Shown: positions 8,130-17,155 of the stretch, piece after piece | How the letters are laid out: every line of letters begins with the position of its first letter | Numbering within the stretch: the first letter of the stretch is position 1 | Assembly: GCA_944386985.1 (NCBI GenBank) | Contig: CALXDD010000001.1 | Location: forward strand, 62,001 to 126,000 | DNA: 64,000 bases | Reading direction: 5' to 3' | Origin: an uncultured Oscillospiraceae bacterium | GTDB lineage: Bacteria > Bacillota > Clostridia > Oscillospirales > Oscillospiraceae | Translations under genes and position numbers: made by a program | Notes under the pieces: model-generated | Told to the model about the DNA's origin: nothing | The model's input: only the letters and a program-made list of their open reading frames with translations | Database searches by the model: none

Positions 8130-9224
8130 ATGATAAGTTATAGGCAAGAACTCTTTGAGAAATTGAATGAATACCGAGGCAGGAAATTATATCTGTATGG
8201 TGCTTCCGATATTGGAAATGCTGCTTACCAATTGTTTTCATATTATGGGCTTGATATAGCAGGATATTTAGTGACAGAAGGAAGCGGGCAGCTAAATGGA
8301 CTTCCGGTTCAGAGCATTGAATCCGTTGATCTGCAGGATATCAGGAATGGAAAGGTTATTTTGACTCTCAGTCACAATTATTATGGTGAAGTAAAAGAGT
8401 TATTGCATAGCAAAGAAATCTATGACATAGATGATTCATTTGATATGACAAAGGACTATTTCTATTCTGAAATATATTCTGATATCTTAAAAAAGCACAA
8501 TATAGACACAAATCAAAAAATATTAACACTTGGCAATGTCAAATTGCCAAATCCTTTTGTTTATCAGCAAATGTCGCCTTTTTGGGCGGAATTTGGCGAT
8601 ATTTTATTGCCTTGCCTTTTTCAAGATCAACGTTTTATATGTGAGGGCATGTATGAATACAATCTGGTAAAATTGGAATCAGATGATATCGTTTTGGATT
8701 GTGGTGCAAATATTGGTTTATTTAGTTCCTATGCTGCATCCCAAAACTGTTATGTGTATGCCTTTGAACCGTTGGTTGAACAGTTAGGAAATATTTTAAA
8801 TATGTGCTCCAGACTGAATAGTAATAGAATATGCCATATTCCATATGCTCTTTCTGATCATGAAGGGTCCGCAGAGTTTAATATAAGCCATTCGACGGAA
8901 AACAGCAGTCTTCTCTCGGGCGTGTTGTCAAAGTACAAGAAAAAAATACTGGAAAATGTTGTTAACGTAAATATCACAACCGTTGACAGTTTTGTCCAGT
9001 CCAACAATCTGTCCAGGGTTGATTTTATCAAAGCCGATATAGAAGGTTCTGAGCGACAGATGTTAAAGGGCGCAACACAGGTATTGCGTGAATTTGCGCC
9101 CAAGCTCGCCATATGCACCTATCATTATCCCGATGACCCGCAGGTTTTAGAAGGAATTATTAAAGCAGCAAATCCACAGTATAAAGTGATTCATAAGTGG
9201 AAAAAGCTTTTTGCATATGTGTAA
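8130..9224 (+). CDS. FkbM-family methyltransferase with N-terminal Rossmann-like module
   Basis: The protein has 364 residues. The N-terminal ~110 residues contain KLYLYGASDIGNAAYQLF, a nucleotide-binding-like glycine motif seen in sugar-modification proteins. From about residue 185 follows an FkbM methyltransferase: VLDCGANIGLFSSYAA (SAM site), VYAFEPL and DFIKADIEGSERQMLKGA. FkbM enzymes O-methylate sugars or related groups using SAM. FkbM genes are known in flagellin glycosylation loci of Clostridia, which suits this setting. The gene is AT-rich like copy 2 of the radical SAM pair and follows it by 19 bases. Its end overlaps the next gene by 8 bases. Confidence 0.87.
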   Translation: MISYRQELFEKLNEYRGRKLYLYGASDIGNAAYQLFSYYGLDIAGYLVTEGSGQLNGLPVQSIESVDLQDIRNGKVILTLSHNYYGEVKELLHSKEIYDIDDSFDMTKDYFYSEIYSDILKKHNIDTNQKILTLGNVKLPNPFVYQQMSPFWAEFGDILLPCLFQDQRFICEGMYEYNLVKLESDDIVLDCGANIGLFSSYAASQNCYVYAFEPLVEQLGNILNMCSRLNSNRICHIPYALSDHEGSAEFNISHSTENSSLLSGVLSKYKKKILENVVNVNITTVDSFVQSNNLSRVDFIKADIEGSERQMLKGATQVLREFAPKLAICTYHYPDDPQVLEGIIKAANPQYKVIHKWKKLFAYV

Positions 9225-10719
9225 GAAGACTATTTATGATCCTCTCTTTCCATTAGGAATTGGTACCAATCGCTTTCCGGTCTCTGGAGCATGTGACTAC
9301 CCTGCCATAGAAAAAGCTGCCAGCATGATGGTGCAGGCGCTGGAGGCGGGAGCCTCCTATGTGGATGTGGCTCCTACCTACTCCAAGGGAACGGCCGCCG
9401 AAGTGTGCAGACTGGCGTTTCAGCAGACAAAAGCCGAAAAGAACGTCACAGTGAAGTCCTCTTATTTGTCAGACACCTCCAGCGACGATGCGCTGAGGCG
9501 GGTGGAGCAGACCTTTCACGATCTGGGGATTGACCACGCGTCCTACTTTGTGTGCTGGAATATTTCCAGCTGGGAGCAATTCCTTGCCATTACCCGGAAG
9601 GGGGGCTTATACGACGGCGCCGTACAGGCAAAAAAACAGGGGTTGATTGACCACGTTTGCTTTTCCACCCATGCCGCACCGCAAGAAATCATGCGTATGC
9701 TCAAAACCGGGCTGTTTGAGGGTGTTACCCTTTCCTTTTCCCCTCTGAACAGCCAGATTATGGCTCCGGTGATGGACTGTGCCCAAGCGCAAAATATTGG
9801 CGTTGTGGTGATGAATCCTTTGGGCGGCGGGCTGATTCCGCAGAAGGAAGCGTATTTCTCCTTTTTGCGCCACCCCGGAGATCACAGCACGGCGGAGGCA
9901 GCCCTTCGCTTTGTCTATGCCCATCCTGCTGTGAAAATTGTGCTGTCCGGTATGTCCTCCGTGGAGGAGCTGCGGGAAAATTTGGAGGCATTCCGCGGGG
10001 AAAACCCGGAGCCTGACGCAGAGCGGATCAAGCGGGTGCAGGCCCATTTTGCCAGCATCAATGGGTTTTGTACCGGCTGCCGCTATTGTGATGGCTGTCC
10101 TCAGGGGATCAATATTTTTGAGTTGATGCAGGCATATAATATGCGGCTTTTTCCCAATCCCAGTGTAGTAAATGGCCGTACCGACCCGGAACTGATTGCC
10201 GATATTGCCGTGTGCAGCCGATTGAAAAATAACTTTTCCTTTATGCCCCAAACGCCTCAAAATCCCTGCGTTGCATGCGGGACCTGTGAGTCCCGCTGTA
10301 CGGCGCATCTTCCAATCATCAATCGTATCCGCTCGATGTATGAGATGTTTCAGAAGCGGTGCTTTTCTGAGGACGGCATGCTGGAGCGGCTGCGGGAATT
10401 GATTGGAACGAGCAGGCGGGTTGCATTTTACCCTGGGGGAGGATATACGGCATATGTGCTGTCCCTGCTGCGCAAAGCCTTTCCTGAGGAAAAATTTGAG
10501 CTGTTTTTATTTGACAGCAACCCGGGGATCTGGGGCAGTGCTGTGGCTGGGATAGAGGTAAGAAATCCGGCTCAGCTGCATGATGTTCAGCCCGACCTTG
10601 TTATCGTTTCAAATTACAACTATAGTGAGGAGATTTTTAATCAGCTGAAGCTGCTGCGCGACGCTGGCATACAAGTGGAAAAACTGCATAAGGAAACGGA
10701 TATCCCATGGGTATTTTAA
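9217..10719 (+). CDS. Aldo/keto reductase with two Fe-S motifs and Rossmann-like tail
   Basis: The protein has about 500 residues. Residues 1-270 are an aldo/keto reductase barrel (GIGTNRFP; GASYVDVAPTYSKG with the catalytic Asp and Tyr; VVVMNPLGGG). Then come CTGCRYCDGCP and, about 60 residues later, CVACGTCESRC, two ferredoxin-like cysteine motifs. The last ~100 residues contain RVAFYPGGGYTAYVLSLL, a module like the N-terminal one of the preceding FkbM protein. AKRs with a C-terminal Fe-S motif are known in anaerobes, but the added third module is unusual. It probably oxidises or reduces a sugar intermediate of the island. ATG 9217 is preferred over TTG 9211. GC content returns to the window average here. 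Confidence 0.8.
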   Translation: MCKKTIYDPLFPLGIGTNRFPVSGACDYPAIEKAASMMVQALEAGASYVDVAPTYSKGTAAEVCRLAFQQTKAEKNVTVKSSYLSDTSSDDALRRVEQTFHDLGIDHASYFVCWNISSWEQFLAITRKGGLYDGAVQAKKQGLIDHVCFSTHAAPQEIMRMLKTGLFEGVTLSFSPLNSQIMAPVMDCAQAQNIGVVVMNPLGGGLIPQKEAYFSFLRHPGDHSTAEAALRFVYAHPAVKIVLSGMSSVEELRENLEAFRGENPEPDAERIKRVQAHFASINGFCTGCRYCDGCPQGINIFELMQAYNMRLFPNPSVVNGRTDPELIADIAVCSRLKNNFSFMPQTPQNPCVACGTCESRCTAHLPIINRIRSMYEMFQKRCFSEDGMLERLRELIGTSRRVAFYPGGGYTAYVLSLLRKAFPEEKFELFLFDSNPGIWGSAVAGIEVRNPAQLHDVQPDLVIVSNYNYSEEIFNQLKLLRDAGIQVEKLHKETDIPWVF

Positions 10720-10736
10720 AGCATAGAGGATAAAGT

Positions 10737-12305
10737 ATGATGACAGAGGGACCATTGATTTCTGTATATACACAAGTTTATAACACAAAGGAAAGTGATT
10801 TGCGCCAGTGCATAGAGAGTGTGCTGGGGCAAACCTACACCAATTTTGAATACATCATATTGGACAACGGCAGTACAAATGGCAGTGCAGAGATTTTACA
10901 GGAATATGCGCAGCGGGATCGGCGCATTAAACTTATACGTATAGAGACTAATATCATTGCATGGAGGTTTCAAGAAGTAGCGTTTCAAGCTTCGGGTGCC
11001 TATTTGAGTTGTCTGGATTCTGATGACTGGTGGGATCCTGTATACTTAGAATCCTTGCTTCGCTTTACTGAAGAAAACAGGCTGGATATTGCTGGTACAG
11101 GCTGTGTTTTTCATATTGAAAATAGTGAAACAGAAAACAAACGGGCCATATCTCAGGACCTTATCTTAGATAATGCACAATTCAGCCTGGCTTATCCGTA
11201 TTATCATGCTTTTTTCCGGACTTTTTGGGGAAGATTGACCCGAATGGAGATCATAAAGAGTTTTCCTCAGTGGCCGGATATTATATATGGATTGGATACT
11301 ATAGGTGCTTTTTACAATCTTCGCTTGTCAAAGCGTATGGGCATCCAGGGCTCCGCTCTTTATCATTACCGCATCCACGGGGATTCTTCCTCTTATCAAT
11401 ATGATCCAAAACGGTTTGCGGCTGACGTATACCTGTACAATGACGCAATCGATTTTCTGAAGCCGTATGGTGTTATCTCCAGGCAGAATCAAGAATTTCT
11501 ATATGCGGTTTATTCCAATGCGATTCGGGATACCATGGGGGTCATACATAACTCCGGGCTTACCACAGAGGAAAAGATCCATGAATATGCTCAAATTGCC
11601 ATTCACCCAATTACCCGAATGGCCTATCGGTGCCGGGAAGAATACTGCCGGCAGAGCCGGCAAATACTCTTAAGCCTGGTGTGTGCAGAAGGGCTGAGTC
11701 TGAGGGGCGATGATGAAGATTTGCGGCGGGCAATTCAAACGCTGCTGCCTCGGTGCGGAATCGCCGTAACGGCTGCAAATCTTCCCCTGTTTTTGGGAGA
11801 AGAGTTACAGGCGGAGTTTCTGGCGGACGATAGGGACGCAGTTGTTAAAACGCTTTTGAAGCTTCTGCCCGATATCAAAAATCCACAGTTGTATGATCTG
11901 GGCACTACGATACAGCGGTTAGGGGTGGATCACTGGCTCCTGTTTCAAGTGGATGACATGGATTTTTTAAGGACATACCCGGATCTCTATCTCTTGCTTT
12001 GGGATAACAAAAACATGGAAGCATTGGATCGAATGACCGGCTTCTTATTGGAAGATAAGGTAAAGCAGGGAGCAGAGACCTTTCTCAAGCTTTATATTGA
12101 CCTTGCCGCACGGGAAAATCAAGAGAGCGCGTTTGTGTTCGGAAAGATCAGACTGGCCTGTCTCTACTGTTATCAGCGCTGCTGGGATAAGGCGGAGGCG
12201 GCTGTGCTGGAGCTGGAGGATCTTGGATTAAAGGATATAGAGGAAGTAAAAAAATTGCGTACCGAGCTGGAAGAGCAGAACCGCATGGAAAGCGCCATAG
12301 AGTAA
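10737..12305 (+). CDS. GT2 glycosyltransferase with C-terminal helical extension
   Basis: This protein of 522 residues has a GT-A domain (ISVYTQVYNTKESDLRQCIE, YIILDNGSTNGSAEIL, SCLDSDDWWDPVYLE) in the first ~240 residues. The following ~280 residues are helical, without a recognised domain, reminiscent of the first glycosyltransferase of the island. AGAGGAT lies upstream of the ATG. It is the last gene of the island and is followed by a strong bidirectional terminator shared with cheB. It probably adds a further sugar to the same glycan as the other transferases. The exact donor and acceptor are unknown. Confidence 0.85.
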   Translation: MMTEGPLISVYTQVYNTKESDLRQCIESVLGQTYTNFEYIILDNGSTNGSAEILQEYAQRDRRIKLIRIETNIIAWRFQEVAFQASGAYLSCLDSDDWWDPVYLESLLRFTEENRLDIAGTGCVFHIENSETENKRAISQDLILDNAQFSLAYPYYHAFFRTFWGRLTRMEIIKSFPQWPDIIYGLDTIGAFYNLRLSKRMGIQGSALYHYRIHGDSSSYQYDPKRFAADVYLYNDAIDFLKPYGVISRQNQEFLYAVYSNAIRDTMGVIHNSGLTTEEKIHEYAQIAIHPITRMAYRCREEYCRQSRQILLSLVCAEGLSLRGDDEDLRRAIQTLLPRCGIAVTAANLPLFLGEELQAEFLADDRDAVVKTLLKLLPDIKNPQLYDLGTTIQRLGVDHWLLFQVDDMDFLRTYPDLYLLLWDNKNMEALDRMTGFLLEDKVKQGAETFLKLYIDLAARENQESAFVFGKIRLACLYCYQRCWDKAEAAVLELEDLGLKDIEEVKKLRTELEEQNRMESAIE

Positions 12306-12366
12306 CAAACTGAGGATTACACACTCCCGGCTTGTATGGACAGCTCAAACACTTTGCTTCCACATG

Positions 12367-12413
12367 AAAAGGCCCCCTGATGTAGTTTGGTTTCCTACAT
12401 CAGGGGGCCTTTT
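12367..12413. terminator. Bidirectional terminator between glycan island and cheB
   Basis: A perfect 19-bp stem (12367-12385 with 12395-12413, GC core GGCCCCCTGATGTAG) has a 9-base loop and A4/T4 at its ends. It lies between two convergent genes and should work on both strands. Confidence 0.92.
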
Positions 12414-12456
12414 ACTGCCCATTTTTACTGGGGTTATTTATTGGAGGGAAAATCCT

Positions 12457-13515
12457 TTATTTCCCGGTCTTCAGATGCTGCATCAGTACGGCGGCGATAT
12501 TGTCGCAGGAGGCCTGGATCATTACGGCGCCAATATCCTGAGCCACGCCGGGCATGCCGTAAACCACGCAGGAGTCCTTGTCCTGACCGATGGTGTAGGC
12601 CCCGGCCTTGCGCATCTCCAAGAGACCGCTGGCTCCGTCCCGGCCCATGCCGGTCATAATGATGCCCACCATGTGGCATTTCACCTGGGCGGCCATAGAG
12701 GTGAACAGGGCGTCCACCGAGGGACGGTGGCCGCTGACCTTCTCACCCGGCTGACAGGCCAGCGTGTAGCGGCTGCCCATACGCACCACCCGGGCCTGCA
12801 GATCCGCCGGGGCGATCAACGCCAGACCCCGGTGGATTTCGTCGCCATTTTTGGCCTCACGGACCTCCATGGCGCACAGCTTGTTGAGCCGCTGGGCGTA
12901 CATGCCGGTAAAGCCCACCGGCATGTGCTGCACGATTACTATGCCGGGAATATCGGCCGGCAGCCGCTTCAAAACCTCTAAAGTGGCCTCTGTGCCGCCG
13001 GTGGAGGCCCCCAGACCGATGATGGTGTGGTCCAGATCCACGCCCCCGGAATGTCCCAGAGCGGCCACAGGAGCAGGAGCGGCTGCGGCAGGCCGGGCAG
13101 CACGGCGGCAGGGGGTTACCTTGGCGTAGGACGCCACTACAATTTTCTGCGCCAGAGTGCGCAAAAACGAGTCGCGGCTCTCTGTGCCGTCCGGCTTGCG
13201 GACAAAGTCCACCGCTCCGGCAGCCAGCGCATCAAATACCCGCAGGTTCAGGCTGGATACCAGAATGACCGGCAGAGGATGCTCCGGCAGCAGCTGGGAC
13301 AGAAAATCAATGCCGCTGGTGCCCGGCATCTCCACATCCAGCGTCATGACGTCCGGATGGAGGCGGAGCACCTTGGTCTTGGCGTCCAGAGCGTTGATGG
13401 CATAGCCGACGACCTCGATGTTGGGAAAGGCTTTGAGGCCGTTGATGAGAAAAGTGCGGGCCACTGCGGAGTCGTCCACCACAAGGACCCGGATCTTGCG
13501 CTGAGAAGGTAACAT
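12457..13515 (-). CDS. cheB: Chemotaxis response regulator / receptor methylesterase-deamidase CheB
   Basis: This protein of 352 residues has a receiver domain with the acidic pocket VVDDS (D14, D15) and the phosphorylated Asp in MTLDVEMPG (D60). A linker with an Ala-rich stretch leads to the CheB methylesterase domain, whose triad lies in GLGASTGG (Ser), VQHMP (His) and GMGRDGASG (Asp). The enzyme removes methyl groups from, and deamidates, chemoreceptor glutamates/glutamines, with activity raised by CheA phosphorylation. It is the last gene of the minus-strand cheA-cheW-cheR-cheB operon. AAGGAG precedes the start by 10 bases. Confidence 0.97.
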   Translation of the reverse strand: MLPSQRKIRVLVVDDSAVARTFLINGLKAFPNIEVVGYAINALDAKTKVLRLHPDVMTLDVEMPGTSGIDFLSQLLPEHPLPVILVSSLNLRVFDALAAGAVDFVRKPDGTESRDSFLRTLAQKIVVASYAKVTPCRRAARPAAAAPAPVAALGHSGGVDLDHTIIGLGASTGGTEATLEVLKRLPADIPGIVIVQHMPVGFTGMYAQRLNKLCAMEVREAKNGDEIHRGLALIAPADLQARVVRMGSRYTLACQPGEKVSGHRPSVDALFTSMAAQVKCHMVGIIMTGMGRDGASGLLEMRKAGAYTIGQDKDSCVVYGMPGVAQDIGAVMIQASCDNIAAVLMQHLKTGK

Positions 13516-13558
13516 GCGTTTGAAACTCCTTCCTGGAGCACACGGGGCAAAAGCGGCC

Positions 13559-14401
13559 TTATTTCTTTCGATATACCGCCGAGGCCACCATACGGAACAG
13601 AGGGGTCTGTCCCAGTGACTCCGAGTGGCTGATAAAGAGATAGGCGTTGGGATTCATGGCGTCGTAAAAACGCTTCACCAGGGCATCCCGCGTACTCTGA
13701 TCGAAATAAATCATCACATTCCGACAGAAAATCACATCAAATTTCAGCTTGAAATGGATAGGATCCATGAGATTGAACGTGCGGAAAATCACATTGTCTC
13801 GGATCGCGGGGGCGACGGTATACTCCGTTCCGGCGCCGTTGTGGACAAAATACCGCCGCAGCCATTCGCTCGGCATATCGGCAGGGGGTTGATATACACC
13901 GGCCCGTGCCTTGGCCAGAGCCTGCTGGGAGATATCAGTGGCCAGCACCCGGGTGTCCCACTGCTTTGCCTGATTCCCAAAAAACTCCTTCAGGTAGATG
14001 GACAGAGTATAAGGCTCCTCGCCGCTGGAGCAGCCTGCGCTCCAGATGGAGAGCACCTTGTCCCGCTGATGGCGCTGGGCCAGTTCGGGAAGCACGGTGT
14101 CCCGGAAAAAGGTAAAATGCTCCTTCTCACGAAGAAAATAGGTGTAGTTGGTAGTCAGTTTGTTCAGCACCAGCTCAAGATCCTGGGGATCCTTGGTGGT
14201 GAACAGGTGCTCCAAAAAGGACTTGAAGTCCTTGTATCCCCGGTCCTTCAGGGAGTGGGAGAGACGGCTGGTGATCAGCTGGCGCTTTTTGCTCAGGTCG
14301 ATGCCGTAGTTGTTATGGATGAACTTGACAAGCCGCTGAAAGTCTGCATCTGTGATTGTCAGGTCGTGAAAAATCATGTCCATACCTGCATCCCTCTCCA
14401 T
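13559..14401 (-). CDS. cheR: Chemoreceptor glutamate methyltransferase CheR
   Basis: The protein has 280 residues. The N-terminal helical CheR domain (residues ~10-80) precedes the SAM-binding domain with WSAGCSSGEEPYTLSIYL and VIFCRNVMIYF, both diagnostic. It transfers methyl groups from SAM to receptor glutamates and opposes CheB. Its ATG overlaps the cheW stop by one base (TGATG), and GGAG lies 8 bases upstream; a second in-frame ATG at 14383 behind AGAGGG is an alternative start. No receptor tail-binding or TPR extension is present. Confidence 0.97.
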   Translation of the reverse strand: MERDAGMDMIFHDLTITDADFQRLVKFIHNNYGIDLSKKRQLITSRLSHSLKDRGYKDFKSFLEHLFTTKDPQDLELVLNKLTTNYTYFLREKEHFTFFRDTVLPELAQRHQRDKVLSIWSAGCSSGEEPYTLSIYLKEFFGNQAKQWDTRVLATDISQQALAKARAGVYQPPADMPSEWLRRYFVHNGAGTEYTVAPAIRDNVIFRTFNLMDPIHFKLKFDVIFCRNVMIYFDQSTRDALVKRFYDAMNPNAYLFISHSESLGQTPLFRMVASAVYRKK

Positions 14402-14877
14402 CAGGTGTGCTCCAGAAAAGCAGCGCAGTCAAAGGTCAGCATGGTCTGGCCGTCCTCCAAAGAGCACATCCCGCAGACCAGATCTCTGGAATTCTGGGCC
14501 GGAGCCGGCAGGATGGAGTCCACAGCGATGTCCACCATCTTCTCCACGCGGTCGACAAAAATACCGATCTGGTTGTCCTCCACCTGGAGAATAATAATAC
14601 AGTTGCTGTCCAGATCGCTGCGGCCCAAAAAGCGGCGGATATCCACGATGGGGATGATCTGTCCCCGGAGATTGATCACGCCTCTCACATGGCTGGGCAC
14701 CAGAGGCAGGGGGGTGATCACATGGTTGGTGATAATTTCCACCACCGCCTCCGCCGGCATCCCAAACAGCAGATTGTCGCAAACGAACAGCATATACTTC
14801 TCGGTCTGCGTCTCCACATGGGGCGTGTCGCTGCCGTCGTCCATCATCTCATCATATAAAACGTCTTGTTCCGTCAT
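14401..14877 (-). CDS. cheW: Chemotaxis coupling protein CheW
   Basis: This protein of 158 residues is a single CheW domain (YMLFVCDNLLFGMPAEAVVE, HVRGVINLRGQIIPIVDIRR, IGIFVDRVEKMVDI) with an acidic ~25-residue N-terminal extension. It links chemoreceptors to CheA in the array. AAGGAGG lies just before the start. It sits between cheA and cheR, separated from cheA by 13 bases and overlapping cheR by one base. Confidence 0.96.
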   Translation of the reverse strand: MTEQDVLYDEMMDDGSDTPHVETQTEKYMLFVCDNLLFGMPAEAVVEIITNHVITPLPLVPSHVRGVINLRGQIIPIVDIRRFLGRSDLDSNCIIILQVEDNQIGIFVDRVEKMVDIAVDSILPAPAQNSRDLVCGMCSLEDGQTMLTFDCAAFLEHT

Positions 14878-14890
14878 GTTGACCCCTCCT

Positions 14891-17014
14891 TTACCGTGCT
14901 GCAGTATACAGATTGCTCACATCCAGGATAATGCTGATGTTGCCGTCACCCAGAATGGTGCAGCCGGCAATCCCGTGGGACTTGATGTTGAAGCGGTTGA
15001 GGTAGGCAGGCAGCGGCTTGACCACGACCTGCTGCTCCCCCAAAAGCTCATCCACAAACAGACAGTAGGACAGATCTCCGGCGTCCAGCCAGATGAGGAT
15101 GCCGTCCTGGATGTTGGTGACGCCGCCCTCCATGTGATAGAGATCCCGCATGCGGATCACCGGATAGAAGCTGCCCATGCACTTGAACATCTCCCCGCCG
15201 GCGGCATCACGGATCAGATCGGCGTCGGTGATCTTGAAGGACTGGCGGATATTGTGGATCGGCAGTGTAAAGATAGAGCCGCCCACGGACACCTCCATGC
15301 CGTCCATAATGGCCATGGTCAGAGGAATCTTCAAGGTGGTGGTCATGCCCTGACCCGGCTCGCTGGTAATGGTGACGACGCCGCCCACTTCCTCCACATT
15401 CCGCTTCACCACATCCATGCCGACGCCACGGCCGGAGAACTCGGTGACCTCCGTATTGGTGGAGAAGCCGGGGGTCATGAGGAAGTTGAGGATATCCTTG
15501 TGGGAGTACTCCATGTCCGGGGAGGCCAGACCGTTGCGGATGGCCTTGTTGAGCACGGCGTCATAGTTGACGCCCTGGCCGTCGTCCTTGATCTCGATGA
15601 TGACCTCGCTGCCGGTGTGGCGGGCGGAGAGGATAATTTCGCCCACCGGGTCCTTGCCGGCATCGATGCGCTGCTGCGCGTTCTCCTCAATGCCGTGGTC
15701 CATGGAGTTTCGTACGATGTGCATGATGGGATCACTGATGCTGTCCACGATGGTCTTGTCCACCTCGGTGTCCTCGCCTACAAGAGTGAGGCGGGCCTGC
15801 TTGCCCAGCTTCTTGCACATATCCCGGACGATCCGGTTCATCTTCTGGAAGGTGCCGGATACCGGCACCATCCGCAGGGACATGGACACATCCTGCAGCT
15901 CGTCGGTGAGCTTGCGCAGCTGCCGGGCGGACTTTGTAAAGGCGTCCAGCTTCAGCCCCTTCAGCTCCGGGGAGGCGGTGACCATGGACTCGGTAATGAC
16001 AATTTCTCCCACTACTGCCGCCAGGTGATCCAGCTTGTTGAGGTTGACGCTGATGAGGCTCTCCTTGTGGTGCTGACCGCCGCCCTCCGGCTTGGGGGGC
16101 TCCGCCTTCTGGGGTGCTGCCGGTACGGCGTGGGCGGCAGGCGCCGCGGATGCGGCGGGCGCAGGGGACTTGTCGGCGGGCGCCGTCTGGGCTGCCGGGG
16201 CCGCCGGGGCTGCAGCCGCTTCCTTCGGCTGGCTGTCAGGCGCTTTTTCCGGAGCAGGGGTGTCGATGGCCTGATAGGTACGAACGGCGCCGGCGCTGGT
16301 GACGGCGTGGATCGCGTTGGTACGGTCCTCCTGGGTGCGGAAGCGGAGCAGGAAACCGGACTCCACGATCTGATCCGCGGTGGCCGGATCGGAGCCCACG
16401 CCCTCAGGCTCATAGGTGAAGTCCGTCTCGGCGCAGAGATCCCGGACGGAGTTGACCAGCATATAGGCCCGCACATTCTCCATTCCGCAGCCCTCGTCGA
16501 AAAAGACCTGAAGTGCGTAGGGGAAAGCGTCGCTGCCGGAGGAAGAAGCCGCCGCTGCGGGCGCCGCCTCCTGGGAGGCGGGGGCCTCCGCCCCCTGCTC
16601 ACTCGCGTTAATTTGATTGATCATCCTATTAACTTTTTGCAGCAGCGTGTCGATATCTTCAGTAAGAGGCTGGTCATTTTCAATGTGCTCCAGTTCTCCA
16701 CGGAAAAAATCGATGGTCTGGAACAAAAGATCAAACAGCTCCGGCCGCAGTGCCTCCGGCACCACATCCATGGTCTTGTCCCGGATGATGGAGAAGAGGT
16801 CCTCCGCCCGGTGGGCAATGGTCATGAGGGAGTTGTACTCCATCATGGCGGAAGAACCCTTGATGGTATGCATGATGCGGAAGATGGTATTGATATCTTC
16901 TTCCGAGAAGGTGTCCTGCTGCTCTGCGGCCAGGACGATGCTGTCCAGTTGCTCCAGCAGAGTGTTGGTTTCATATAAAAAGGCATCCAAAATGCTGTCG
17001 CTGCCAGCGCTCAT
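14891..17014 (-). CDS. cheA: Chemotaxis histidine kinase CheA
   Basis: This protein of about 707 residues shows all expected CheA parts in order: HPt domain with the phospho-accepting His (FRIMHTIKGSSAMM, H49), a CheY-binding-like P2 region after an Ala/Pro linker, a second long Ala/Pro linker (about residues 265-325), the dimerisation helices, the ATPase domain (HIVRNSMDHGIE, IEIKDDGQGVN, GRGVGMDVVK) and a C-terminal CheW-like domain. It autophosphorylates in response to receptors and passes phosphate to CheY and CheB. The ATG at 17014 is chosen because AAGGAAGGAG lies ~9 bases upstream; an in-frame ATG at 17038 has a poor site. A sigma-28-like promoter lies at 17054-17080. Confidence 0.97.
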   Translation of the reverse strand: MSAGSDSILDAFLYETNTLLEQLDSIVLAAEQQDTFSEEDINTIFRIMHTIKGSSAMMEYNSLMTIAHRAEDLFSIIRDKTMDVVPEALRPELFDLLFQTIDFFRGELEHIENDQPLTEDIDTLLQKVNRMINQINASEQGAEAPASQEAAPAAAASSSGSDAFPYALQVFFDEGCGMENVRAYMLVNSVRDLCAETDFTYEPEGVGSDPATADQIVESGFLLRFRTQEDRTNAIHAVTSAGAVRTYQAIDTPAPEKAPDSQPKEAAAAPAAPAAQTAPADKSPAPAASAAPAAHAVPAAPQKAEPPKPEGGGQHHKESLISVNLNKLDHLAAVVGEIVITESMVTASPELKGLKLDAFTKSARQLRKLTDELQDVSMSLRMVPVSGTFQKMNRIVRDMCKKLGKQARLTLVGEDTEVDKTIVDSISDPIMHIVRNSMDHGIEENAQQRIDAGKDPVGEIILSARHTGSEVIIEIKDDGQGVNYDAVLNKAIRNGLASPDMEYSHKDILNFLMTPGFSTNTEVTEFSGRGVGMDVVKRNVEEVGGVVTITSEPGQGMTTTLKIPLTMAIMDGMEVSVGGSIFTLPIHNIRQSFKITDADLIRDAAGGEMFKCMGSFYPVIRMRDLYHMEGGVTNIQDGILIWLDAGDLSYCLFVDELLGEQQVVVKPLPAYLNRFNIKSHGIAGCTILGDGNISIILDVSNLYTAAR

Positions 17015-17053
17015 ATCGGTTTGCTCCTTCCTTTGCATTTGACTTCTATTTTT

Positions 17054-17080
17054 TTATCGACCAATTTTCATAAAAAATAA
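17054..17080 (-). promoter_or_regulatory. Candidate sigma-28 promoter of cheA operon
   Basis: Read on the minus strand, GTCGATAA (17061-17054) matches the sigma-28 -10 box GCCGATAA in 7 of 8 positions. TTAT (17080-17077) lies exactly 15 bases upstream, as at the flagellin promoter. The A/T-rich spacer and position 40 bases before the start support it. Confidence 0.5.
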
Positions 17081-17097
17081 GGGGTTTCAAAAAATAT

Positions 17098-17130
17098 CAG
17101 GCCGGAGTGTGGAATTGGCCCGCCGGCCTG
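17098..17130. promoter_or_regulatory. Inverted repeat before the YlqG-like gene
   Basis: CAGGCCGG (17098-17105) and CCGGCCTG (17123-17130) are perfect 8-bp arms separated by 17 bases. It lies between the divergent cheA and YlqG-like genes. It could be an RNA hairpin in the plus-strand leader or a protein site; there is no direct evidence for either. Confidence 0.35.
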
Positions 17131-17155
17131 CGGAGTTTTGAAGAGGTGGTCACGT

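Noticed and set aside
13625..16978. Very long open frame on the plus strand opposite cheR, cheW and cheA
   Set aside because: It is the antisense shadow of three well-recognised chemotaxis genes in GC-rich DNA, and its translation is low-complexity with no domain.
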